Below, piece by piece: positions 16,755-24,956 of a stretch of DNA of 64,000 bases; within the stretch, counting starts at the first letter, position 1, and every line of letters starts with the position of its first letter. The stretch spans positions 2,875,501 through 2,939,500 of the forward strand of contig NC_014923.1 in assembly GCF_000185905.1 (NCBI RefSeq). The letters run 5' to 3'. Origin of the DNA: Mesorhizobium ciceri biovar biserrulae WSM1271. Its GTDB lineage: Bacteria > Pseudomonadota > Alphaproteobacteria > Rhizobiales > Rhizobiaceae. The notes under the pieces are model-generated. The model made no database searches and was not told where the DNA came from. It worked only from the letters and a program-made list of their open reading frames with translations. A program made the translations under genes and the position numbers.

Positions 16755-17348
16755 ATGAGCAAAAAGACCAGACCCGCAAAACCGCAGGCGCCGAAATTGC
16801 CGAAGGGCGAGGCCGAGCAGGTGCGCATACGCCGCGAGATCGGCCATGATTTCGCGCTCAGGGATGACGCCTTCGGCCGCAAGCGGCTGGCAGCGGGCAC
16901 GCTGGAGGCTGCGCGTGTCTACGAAGTGTCGAATGACGGCTGCGCCGCGACCGGCGGCATCGTGCGGCTGCGCGCCATCGATGCGCTCGTCGGCATCACC
17001 TCGCTGTCGCGCCAGCAGCGCGAGGCAGGCCTGCGCTACCGCGAGGATTTCCGCTGCAGTCAGCAGGCTGATGTCAAGCCGATGCGCTGGACCGAGCGCA
17101 TCGACGGCGGCCGCGAGGGCGGCGGCATCGCCGACAGCGTTCTCGACGCCGGCAGGGCCTATGCCGCCGCCACAAGAGCGCTAGGCCATTGGGAGGTGGC
17201 CGCCGTGGTACGACAAGTCTGCTGCGCGGACGGTTCCCTCAAGCGCCTGTCCGAGCAGACCGGCGAGGGCCGGAACGTGGTGACGAAGCTGCTGAAGGTG
17301 GGGCTGGATCTGCTGGCGGTGCATTACGGGATGATGATGAGGCGGTGA
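16755..17348 (+). CDS. DUF6456-like helix-turn-helix protein
   Basis: A 197-aa protein. The C-terminal 110 residues match the DUF6456 layout: a segment like SRQQREAGLRYREDFRCSQQ, a central variable loop, then VVRQVCCADGSLKRLSEQTG and KLLKVGLDLLAVHYG. In alphaproteobacteria this family is taken as a DNA-binding, possibly replication- or cell-cycle-linked, domain. The N-terminus is basic and Pro-rich. The ATG has AGGAG 8 bases upstream; longer frames to 16518 overlap the divergent promoter. It is the last gene before the lower-GC island. Confidence 0.7.
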   Translation: MSKKTRPAKPQAPKLPKGEAEQVRIRREIGHDFALRDDAFGRKRLAAGTLEAARVYEVSNDGCAATGGIVRLRAIDALVGITSLSRQQREAGLRYREDFRCSQQADVKPMRWTERIDGGREGGGIADSVLDAGRAYAAATRALGHWEVAAVVRQVCCADGSLKRLSEQTGEGRNVVTKLLKVGLDLLAVHYGMMMRR

Positions 17349-17426
17349 GGGGGCATCTCAAGTTGATTACAAGGAAGGGCTCGAATAGATGATATTCGGG
17401 CTGCTGCAGCAAATTAGCCGTTTGAA

Positions 17427-18422
17427 ATGATGTCGCGTTTTTGGTGGGTTAATCACAATCAGACGGCCCGCCAAGAGATTGACGGGCAGTATCTCTGGTC
17501 TCCTAAAACCGAGAGCAATGGCGCGCGCAGCGAGTTCTACAATAATCTGCGTCGGGCCGCGCCCGGCGACATCGTATTGTCCTATTCCGAGCAAGCGGTG
17601 CGTTACGTTGGTAGGGTAACAGATTTCGCATTCACAGCGCCGAAGCCCGAAGAATTCAAAAACACTGGGGCCTATTGGAACCAGGAGGGATGGCTGCTTC
17701 CCGTATACTGGACGCCGCTTGCGCCGACGGTTAGTCCGAAGGCGCTGATCGGCAAACTAGGCCCGCTTCTGCCCGCCCGTTATTCGCCGATTCATCAGAC
17801 CACTGGCTCGGGCAATCAAAAGGCCTATCTGGCGAGCATTTCGCCGGATGTATTTCGCACTATCGTCGCTGGCACGGCTTTCAACGGTGACGCTCTTTTG
17901 CGCGGAGGGGCCAACAGCCTCACTTATGAAGTCGTCAACGAAATGCTGGAGGATGCGGTTGAGCGCCGTATCTTGGAAGACATGCAACTCGAAGAGACTG
18001 TGAAGAAAAGCGTCATTCAGGCGCGTCGCGGCCAGGGGAAATTTCGCGCGAATGTTGAGACCATAGAGCGCTCGTGCCGCCTCACTGGCGTCACCAACCC
18101 CGCGCTCCTAATCGCTAGCCACATCAAACCTTGGCGCCTGTGCAGGTCCGCACAGGAGCGCCTTGATGGCATGAATGGTCTACTGCTGACGCCAGACGCT
18201 GATCATCTGTTTGATCGCGGGTTCATCAGTTTCGCAGATGATGGCGAGGTTCTTGTCTCCTCACGTGTCGACAAAACAGATTTGCAGCGTCTCGGGTTCG
18301 AACAGTTGGCAATGCAGCGCTTTGGCTTTGCAGAAGCCCCTGCCGTCTGGCGCGCCGGAGCCTTCTCGCCGCCGCAACAAGGCTATCTTGCCCAGCATCG
18401 AACGGATGTATTCGTCATCTAA
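17427..18422 (+). CDS. EVE-like/PUA N-terminal domain fused to HNH endonuclease
   Basis: A 331-aa predicted modification-dependent nuclease. Residues about 4-145 (FWWVNHNQTARQEIDGQYLW ... PGDIVLSYSEQAVRYVGRV) resemble EVE/PUA-like domains that flip out modified bases. Residues 215-270 form an HNH domain with ASHIKPW (His232), GMNGLLLTPDADHLFDRGF (Asn250, His260) and a Cys (CRLTG). EVE-HNH fusions are known as enzymes that cut modified-cytosine DNA. It converges with the R-M/two-component operon (21 bases between stops) and shares its lower GC. It could be that operon's nuclease or an independent type IV-like enzyme. Confidence 0.85.
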   Translation: MMSRFWWVNHNQTARQEIDGQYLWSPKTESNGARSEFYNNLRRAAPGDIVLSYSEQAVRYVGRVTDFAFTAPKPEEFKNTGAYWNQEGWLLPVYWTPLAPTVSPKALIGKLGPLLPARYSPIHQTTGSGNQKAYLASISPDVFRTIVAGTAFNGDALLRGGANSLTYEVVNEMLEDAVERRILEDMQLEETVKKSVIQARRGQGKFRANVETIERSCRLTGVTNPALLIASHIKPWRLCRSAQERLDGMNGLLLTPDADHLFDRGFISFADDGEVLVSSRVDKTDLQRLGFEQLAMQRFGFAEAPAVWRAGAFSPPQQGYLAQHRTDVFVI

Positions 18423-18443
18423 GGAGTCGGATCGGCAGTCGCG

Positions 18444-20198
18444 CTAGACGAAATCCAGGCCAATGCGCGTCAATGACCCACCGAGGCGTTGGACAAGATT
18501 TAGTGCATACTCGTATCGTAACTGACAAACGACTTGCGCGTCCCGCTTCCGTTGTAGCAGTCCTTTTGAACCCCTCTCAGTGACGAGCACCTTGAAGCTG
18601 AAAGTCTTTGTGAGCATGCCCTTTTTTTCGGCGTATAGCGTATGCCAGGTGGGTGCTGAAGTGTCGCTTACAGGATCATTGAAACAGAAGCACTTCACTG
18701 AACCGGCGATGCGAAGAAAGACATAACGATTTGACTGAACGTCTTTGAGGGGCTTGCCATCAGCGACAGGGTTCAGTTTGACTGCCATAAATGGCAATCG
18801 TTCTCCAAAAAGCGCTATCTGGGTGGCTGACAGCTGGGTTGGGACTGTGTCGCACGCTGGAGACACACACACCCAATAATCTTGACCGACGACGAATACA
18901 TGTCCTGTAGTCAAGTGCCAGCCTTCAGGGGGTTTGCTGCTCACAAAGGCATTGTGCTCGTAATCAGCCTTCAATCTCTCCTGGGGGTTCATCAAGTCAA
19001 CACCAAAGTGCTCTTTGCTTAGCACTTCTGGAAGATCTGTCTTTGCCTCCGCGTCGATCAGTCTGGCAGCAAAATTCTCAACCCGAGGGAGAATGCCATT
19101 CATAAGCTGCTCGGAATGCCTAGCGACGCTTTCGGCGATAAGCCATCGGCGATTAGGGCCTTCGGAGGCCAGGAGGCGTCGGTACCAATGTGCAAGAGCA
19201 TGCTGGTTGTCGAGCACCGCACTCTGCGCCATGACGCCGTATTCATCCATCTCGGCACGTAGCTTTGCAAGAAATAGCCTAGACGGCCGAGGCTTCCAGG
19301 CGTTTAACGCGGACAACAATTCCGAAAGCAGATCGTCGTCGTTACCTTTTTGTGAGAAGGCGATGAACACAGAATTAGTCTTGATATATTTGCTGCTGCC
19401 ATCATCCCAAACAATCTGCGAATCCGGGCCTGGATTGAAGCGCGACTGGAGGTCCAGCTCGGCCTGCTCCAGGAGGTATTTCAGAATAAGCTTCCGGTCG
19501 TCGGATTCCCATTTCAGCTTGCCGCATTCCTCTCTGAACGCCGAGTACGGCTGTTGCGATTTTCCCATAGTTCGGAGGTAGCTGTCGCGAAAGCGTCGTG
19601 CATGGACATACTGATCGACGCTAATACTCCGGGTAAGGCGCTCGATGAATCCTTCCAATTCATCTTCGCCTTCGAGCAGCAGTGTCTGAGCCTGCTCAAG
19701 TTCTACAGGACCAAGACGCTCGGCGAGCGGCGACATAAGCGAGAGCAACGTCTCTCGGAATACTGTATCTAACTCTTCGCTCGTGTGGACTACAACAAGG
19801 TTAAAATGATCATTGCACATAAGGCTGCGGATGATCTCAATGGCAAGCGATCCGTCGCCAGGCTTCGCCTTGTCAAGCTGATAGTCGAGAACAAGGAGGT
19901 CTGATTGGTGTAGATGGGCTGCGATTTTGACTTCAGCGCCTGAAGATACGTTGGTGCCGTCATGGATGTCGACAAGGAGAGCGCGTCCAGGGGTCCTGAA
20001 GCTGGCGATGACTTTCTTGATGCGAGCCGGGTCCTTGTACCAGTCTTTGGCCTTCTGCTGTTCTTTCTGCCCGTTCCTGGCAATCTCGGCGTCGAGCATT
20101 TCGTCGAACGTTGGGTAATCGTCATCTACAATCAAAACCGAACGGATCGGCTTTACGAAAGCCTCTTCCACGAAGGCCGAATAGTGCTCACCGGCCAT
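18444..20198 (-). CDS. Response-regulator receiver-like protein with large unknown C-terminal domain
   Basis: A 584-aa protein, last gene of the island operon. Residues 18-145 are receiver-like: acidic triad RSVLIVDDDYP (Asp25-27), phospho-acceptor candidate Asp105 in LLVLDYQLDK, and switch residues VVVHTSEE (Thr139/Ser140). An insertion separates the acidic triad from Asp105 by about 80 residues, longer than the usual 45. The remaining 430 residues match nothing recognised and contain a strand-rich part with CVSPACDTVP. ATG 20198 overlaps the end of the GHKL gene by 11 bases, so the two are translationally coupled, as kinase-regulator pairs often are. The longer frame to 20438 lies inside the kinase gene. 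Confidence 0.82.
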   Translation of the reverse strand: MAGEHYSAFVEEAFVKPIRSVLIVDDDYPTFDEMLDAEIARNGQKEQQKAKDWYKDPARIKKVIASFRTPGRALLVDIHDGTNVSSGAEVKIAAHLHQSDLLVLDYQLDKAKPGDGSLAIEIIRSLMCNDHFNLVVVHTSEELDTVFRETLLSLMSPLAERLGPVELEQAQTLLLEGEDELEGFIERLTRSISVDQYVHARRFRDSYLRTMGKSQQPYSAFREECGKLKWESDDRKLILKYLLEQAELDLQSRFNPGPDSQIVWDDGSSKYIKTNSVFIAFSQKGNDDDLLSELLSALNAWKPRPSRLFLAKLRAEMDEYGVMAQSAVLDNQHALAHWYRRLLASEGPNRRWLIAESVARHSEQLMNGILPRVENFAARLIDAEAKTDLPEVLSKEHFGVDLMNPQERLKADYEHNAFVSSKPPEGWHLTTGHVFVVGQDYWVCVSPACDTVPTQLSATQIALFGERLPFMAVKLNPVADGKPLKDVQSNRYVFLRIAGSVKCFCFNDPVSDTSAPTWHTLYAEKKGMLTKTFSFKVLVTERGSKGLLQRKRDAQVVCQLRYEYALNLVQRLGGSLTRIGLDFV

Positions 20199-23169
20199 CG
20201 AACTCAACCCCCCTAAATGAAATGAGAAAATTTGCTCCCTTAAGAGGCATCTCAGCCACAGCTGGCTCGTATCGAATCCTGTGACCTCCGGCCGCCAGAT
20301 TGGCCCTGGCGAGATATAAACCGACGCCCCGGCCGCCCCGCGCTTTCTTCGTAAAGAAAAGGCTGAAAAGGCTTCCGACGTCCTCGGGGTCCACCCCAGG
20401 ACCACTGTCGGAAATGACAACCTCGTCACCAATAACATCGATCAATATGCGACGCTCCCCCTCTGACGCCGTTCCCACCCAGTAGATGCTGTTATTCAAG
20501 AGGTTGATGAAGACCGGGTAGAGTCGTGATTGTTGATCGTAGATCCGAAGAGATCGGAATTTGGCGCTGACGTCTAGAGTTATCTTATTCTTGGCAAGAT
20601 TGAGTTTGAAGAATTCCGAAAGATAATCGCCGATCTCGGCGCCAGTGATCCAGCGTTGAATGCGCTGCCCTGCCAGCCTCAAAGGCGACAGAAATCTTAG
20701 CTGGTCTGTAAGGCCGTCATAGCCGAATTCAATGTCTTGTACGGCTTTGCTGTTGCGAACTTCGTCAGGAAGCCTGCGGAGGGCTGAGCCAATGATATCA
20801 TCATATGCCTGCAACTCATGTCCCACGATCTCTACGGCGATCCCGAGCTGAGCTAGGCTATTAAGTCGTTCAAGTTCGACGCGAAGATCACTTAGTTCCT
20901 CCATTCCAAATGACGCGAGATGTTGGAGGTCTATGCTTTCCTTCAGACTTTCAAGCGCACCAACATAGGGGCCAAAAATCTCGGAATTCTCGAGGTCAGT
21001 GTCCTCCTTCATTTTATCCAAAAGCTTCGATGTCGCCGAATACGTCAACTCGCCTCTGTCAAATCTGGCGAGCAGGGGGGATGCTTCATTGTGGAAGTGT
21101 TTGTTGCGGTAATTTATCAGCTCCCGGATTCGCTCGAACTCGCCTCGTTGCAATGCGTCGATCGAGCGTTTCCATTGCTGGATTCGGTGGTGGATCTGAG
21201 CCGCGTTCCGTGCGATCTGCCGCTCCAGTAGGACGCGCGGTTGTGCTGGACTAATCCGTTCGATCTGCTCATCCAGATCCGTTGCAATTGCAGTCAACAA
21301 GGCGGTGGTAGTGCGCATATTGTCGCGGTAGGCGGAATATGTTTCCTCCAGCGGCCCAAGTGACTTGGGTGCGCCTGGCAGGCGCAGATCGGAGGTTTTC
21401 TCACGGAAAATTTCAAGCTGCTGCTGCGCAGCCCCAATTTCATTCTCACTGCGGATCGACAGGCTCTGTGCGAAGGCTTCCACCTCTTTGTTGAAGCGAG
21501 GTAGTTCGGTTGAGGCCGTTTGAAGCTTTGTGCGGAATTCTCTTCGTTGACGCTGGCGCAGTTTATTTCTCGCTTCGCTCGCCTTCTCGGCTTTGTTGGA
21601 AGCTTTAATCTGTGGAAGCACCTCCTCGCGAATATCGGAATCGGAGCCGAAGTATCGCCGCGCTGATAGACGGAGGATATTTGAAACAAGAACCTTCAAG
21701 GTCTTGGCTGCTCGATTGTCGAGGAGCCCTTCACGTCCCGCTTTGTCCTTTAGGTTGGAATTGGCGTCGCGCCGGATCGCAAGCCGACCAAACATCTGTC
21801 GATGGTTCCAAAACTCACGCCCGGCATTTTTGCTGCGCCTTGATTCGATCTCGAAAAAATCATTGTCGGTTCGGCCATAGGGAAGCACTCTTAGGCCGTC
21901 TCGAAACATCATGAAGCCTGAGTAACGCTCAGCCAATTCCTGAAATCGCTGGAACTCCATCCGAGGCAGGGTCGTGTTGCTGGCCTGGAATTCCATCGAC
22001 GCAATATAGAGCTCGAAGGGGCCGACCTCGGTGTCGGCACGACGCGGAATTGCAAGATCCTTCGGGGGGTCGATGACGCACGGTTCTGTTACCCATTTGC
22101 CGAACGCTTTTACCCTGCCAGTAAAGACTCCTCCGGAATCGACGGTGCCAACGAGCTGATGTTCCATCCCGTCGAGAAGACGGCGATCAAACTGCTTTTC
22201 CGAGCCCACTATAAGCCGAGGAGTGGGGCCGTCCCATGCGCGAACAAAGTAGGAGAATTCGAGTTGGCTCGCCGCCGACCCTCTTTCGGTAGGATCTAGA
22301 AAGGGATCAACGAAACTCGACAGCGTTTCGAAGAAACGTTCGCGCGCAGCTCTGGCTGATGAGTCGGCTACCGTTTCGTCCAGTTCGACGCGCAAGTCAT
22401 AGTTAATGCGCGCGACCATCAAAGCGGTGCCGTGATCAGAATCCCCTGACCAAACTGGCCATTGGGCAAGATGTCTTTCGCCAAAGGAAATACTTGTGAT
22501 CGTGGAAAGGATTTCTTCAGACGGAGGCCCGAGCCTGTTCGTGACTCCGGTCGCATGCTCAGTCTCGTAGAGCTGATCATAGGCTCGCCATGCCGCGGTC
22601 AGCCGAGCCTTACGAAGGTCGTCTTCACCCCCAGTAACATTTTGTGCCAGACCCTGACCAAGCTCGGGCAGTATGCTGAGAAGCTCTTCCTTCTTCTCGA
22701 ACTCTGTTACTGGAATGTAAACGTCGCCAAGATTAATGAATGGATTTTCAAAAAGGCGCCAGTCTAGCAATGCCGCAACGAAGGGTTGTGATCTGCGCTT
22801 CGATACTAGAAGCAGGACTGGCCCAAGGTTAGCACACGAAAGGCGGCCGATGCCTTTCTGACCCTGTCTTGCTCGTAGTCGGAGGCCGTTGCGATCCAGG
22901 AATGGCGTATGATCGACGGTTGCTTTGGACTCTGTTCCGACGACAAGCCATCGTTCTTCGAATTCACGCCTGTTCATCCCATGCCCGTCGTCGCTAATAA
23001 CGGCGGTCGGCTCGTTCCCATCGTAGATATCGAGAGCTACATTCTTGGCATAGGCGTCGAATGCATTTTTCCAGATCTCGGATATTGCGGTAGGGCAATC
23101 CGCTATCTGCTCACGCCCGAGGTGATCAACCGTCCGAGCTTTGGTCTGAAAGGCTAGGTTGGAGATCAC
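20188..23169 (-). CDS. Dual-GHKL protein: MORC/Hsp90-like ATPase fused to histidine kinase core
   Basis: A 993-aa protein with two separate ATP-binding modules. Residues 1-115 form a Hsp90/MutL/MORC-type GHKL site: AISEIWKNAFDAYA (Glu31, Asn35), ISDDGHGM (Asp60-Gly64) and QKGIGRLS (about 104-111). The middle (about 520-780) is rich in charged helices and coiled-coil-like. Residues 767-880 form a DHp-like segment with the H-box VGHELQAYDD (His784). Residues 884-975 form a histidine-kinase HATPase domain: INLLNNS, SDSGPG (Asp921), SLFFTKK and GRGVGLYLAR. It overlaps dcm by ATGA and the receiver gene by 11 bases. MutL/MORC-type ATPases beside R-M genes are known; fusion to a full kinase core is the notable part. 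Confidence 0.87.
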   Translation of the reverse strand: MISNLAFQTKARTVDHLGREQIADCPTAISEIWKNAFDAYAKNVALDIYDGNEPTAVISDDGHGMNRREFEERWLVVGTESKATVDHTPFLDRNGLRLRARQGQKGIGRLSCANLGPVLLLVSKRRSQPFVAALLDWRLFENPFINLGDVYIPVTEFEKKEELLSILPELGQGLAQNVTGGEDDLRKARLTAAWRAYDQLYETEHATGVTNRLGPPSEEILSTITSISFGERHLAQWPVWSGDSDHGTALMVARINYDLRVELDETVADSSARAARERFFETLSSFVDPFLDPTERGSAASQLEFSYFVRAWDGPTPRLIVGSEKQFDRRLLDGMEHQLVGTVDSGGVFTGRVKAFGKWVTEPCVIDPPKDLAIPRRADTEVGPFELYIASMEFQASNTTLPRMEFQRFQELAERYSGFMMFRDGLRVLPYGRTDNDFFEIESRRSKNAGREFWNHRQMFGRLAIRRDANSNLKDKAGREGLLDNRAAKTLKVLVSNILRLSARRYFGSDSDIREEVLPQIKASNKAEKASEARNKLRQRQRREFRTKLQTASTELPRFNKEVEAFAQSLSIRSENEIGAAQQQLEIFREKTSDLRLPGAPKSLGPLEETYSAYRDNMRTTTALLTAIATDLDEQIERISPAQPRVLLERQIARNAAQIHHRIQQWKRSIDALQRGEFERIRELINYRNKHFHNEASPLLARFDRGELTYSATSKLLDKMKEDTDLENSEIFGPYVGALESLKESIDLQHLASFGMEELSDLRVELERLNSLAQLGIAVEIVGHELQAYDDIIGSALRRLPDEVRNSKAVQDIEFGYDGLTDQLRFLSPLRLAGQRIQRWITGAEIGDYLSEFFKLNLAKNKITLDVSAKFRSLRIYDQQSRLYPVFINLLNNSIYWVGTASEGERRILIDVIGDEVVISDSGPGVDPEDVGSLFSLFFTKKARGGRGVGLYLARANLAAGGHRIRYEPAVAEMPLKGANFLISFRGVEFDGR

Positions 23170-24275
23170 GCAGGCTCTCGCTGACGCGCAGCTTTACGAG
23201 CCTCAGTGCTCTCCTTCCGAGCGCCGAGAAGTGGCTTGAGGTGCTCAATGAGCAGCTGGGCAAATGCTACGGGAACTGCGTTTCCGACTTGTTCGCCAGC
23301 TGCCATCAACCCGCCTTCGAACACAAAGTTATCGGGAAAGGTCTGTATTCGTGCCGCCTGCCGGACGGTTATACCATGATGGAGGGTCGGATGCACAAAG
23401 CGACCCTTTGACGGATTAATGCAAGCCGTTGTCATCGTCGGAGCCGGCTTGCTCGGGTCGATGCGACCATAGACATCATTGTGGCCGTCATGGTCAGCGT
23501 GGCAATTGAGAGTGCGCCCCGAAACATGACGACTCCCACCGTTGGCCGGCGTGTTTTCAAACGCCTCTAGCAATTCCGGACCGTGCCTCATGTGAATGTC
23601 ATTAGGGTCGCCTGCATTTGCTGGGAGGAAAGCTGACTGGCATCCGATCCAGGACTTGAGATAGGGTTCGGTCCGACGGAGCACCTCACTCCCGTGCGTC
23701 TGCTTCGGAGGCCAGGCTATTTTGCCTAGTTCTTCACCTCTGCGTAGCCCGAGAATGAAAACACGCTTTCGGCGCTGTGCTATCCCATAGTCGCGAGCGT
23801 CTAACACCACGGGTTCGAAGACCTCGTAGCCGGATTCATTTCCTTTGGAATAGAAGCGGTCCAAAGCCGCTTTATGTCGCGGCCACAACATGCCAGGCAC
23901 ATTCTCCATCAGGAAAACCCTCGGCGAGAATGCGCGTACGAAGTCAAAATAGATATGAATGAGGTCATTCCGGTCATCAGTGACGCCGGCGTCGTTCAGT
24001 CTATGTGTCGAAAAACCTTGGCAGGGCGGGCCACCTAACAGTAGGTCACATGAGGGGTTGCGGCCGAATATTTCTCGGGCCAGTTTCACAGGCGACAGTG
24101 TACGGATATCTTCATCTCGGAGGACAAGCTTCGGCTCAAGGGCAGCGAAATTCTTTCGGTACGTCGAGGCTGCACTCTTGTTATGCTCAACAGCAAGTTT
24201 GATAGTTAGTCCTGCGTTGCGCGCTGCGAGAGAGAATCCACCAGCTCCCGCAAACAAATCAATGCAGTTCAACAA
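23166..24275 (-). CDS. dcm: DNA (cytosine-5) methyltransferase
   Basis: A 369-aa C5-cytosine methyltransferase with all main motifs: I CIDLFAGAGGFSLAARNAG, IV GGPPCQGFS (catalytic Cys85), VI MENVPG (Glu124), VIII IAQRRKRVFILG and IX/X QTFPDNF with QVGNAVPVAFAQLL. The target-recognition region lies between residues about 180 and 320; its specificity cannot be read. It is coupled by an ATGA overlap to the dual-GHKL gene and preceded 70 bp upstream by vsr, the mismatch endonuclease that usually accompanies such methylases. Confidence 0.95.
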   Translation of the reverse strand: MLNCIDLFAGAGGFSLAARNAGLTIKLAVEHNKSAASTYRKNFAALEPKLVLRDEDIRTLSPVKLAREIFGRNPSCDLLLGGPPCQGFSTHRLNDAGVTDDRNDLIHIYFDFVRAFSPRVFLMENVPGMLWPRHKAALDRFYSKGNESGYEVFEPVVLDARDYGIAQRRKRVFILGLRRGEELGKIAWPPKQTHGSEVLRRTEPYLKSWIGCQSAFLPANAGDPNDIHMRHGPELLEAFENTPANGGSRHVSGRTLNCHADHDGHNDVYGRIDPSKPAPTMTTACINPSKGRFVHPTLHHGITVRQAARIQTFPDNFVFEGGLMAAGEQVGNAVPVAFAQLLIEHLKPLLGARKESTEARKAARQREPA

Positions 24276-24345
24276 TCTGCCGCTCCGTAACTGTGTTCAC
24301 GGGCGGTCTTCACAAGTGGGCTCACGTAGCCGCTCCAAATCAATC

Positions 24346-24852
24346 TTAGCATTCTTTTGAGTTGCAAGCGACTTCTTTCGAGAGCCGTTCCGGACGTGAA
24401 CTGGCATTCCTGTGAAGGTTCGATTTCTTTGACGTCAAAATCGCGCCGGTGGCCAAAACCGCGGACAGAATATCCCGGAGTCGACTTTCGGTGCGCGTGT
24501 CACATTCCCAAATCACATGAACTTGCCACCCCATACTTTCCAAAGATGTAATCGCTTGGGCATCGCGCAATTGGTTCCGCTCGAATTTGGCAAGCCAGAA
24601 ATCGATATTTGTGGACGGTGTCGACGTTCGGTCGCAGCCTGGATGACGATGCCAAAAACAGCCGTGAACAAAGATCGCAATCTTGTAGCGGGGAAATACT
24701 AGATCGGGGGTGCCGGGAAGATCGCGACGATGAACTCGAAAGCGAAATCCTAATTCATGGGCAAGCTTTCGCACTCTGATTTCGGGGACGGTATCTCGCG
24801 ACCGTACCTTTGACATCATCAACGATCGAGAAGAACTACTTAACGCGCTCAA
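24346..24852 (-). CDS. vsr: Very short patch repair endonuclease
   Basis: A protein of about 168 aa that nicks DNA at T:G mismatches left by deamination of methylated cytosine. It shows the family sequence MMSKVRSRDTVPEIRVRKLA, catalytic-region LPGTPDLVF, zinc-site FVHGCFWHRHPGC, FWLAKFERNQLRD and GWQVHVIWEC. The start is taken as TTG 24852, with GAGGAG 4 bases upstream, because Vsr proteins need the Ser/Arg-rich segment before MMSK. Alternatives are TTG 24900 and ATG 24819. It is first in the minus-strand island operon. Confidence 0.93.
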   Translation of the reverse strand: MSALSSSSRSLMMSKVRSRDTVPEIRVRKLAHELGFRFRVHRRDLPGTPDLVFPRYKIAIFVHGCFWHRHPGCDRTSTPSTNIDFWLAKFERNQLRDAQAITSLESMGWQVHVIWECDTRTESRLRDILSAVLATGAILTSKKSNLHRNASSRPERLSKEVACNSKEC

Positions 24853-24956
24853 TGTGCTCCTCGACTGCCATTCACAAGGCCGCCTTTGTGCCACGAGCAA
24901 ATGTAGCTTGCCAAGGCCAAGTTTTCTTCCCCTAGGGAGGGAGGACTCAACACCCT

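Noticed and set aside
13590..17348. Prophage
   Set aside because: An S24 repressor-like gene alone is not enough; there are no integrase, terminase, capsid or tail genes, and no att repeats were found.
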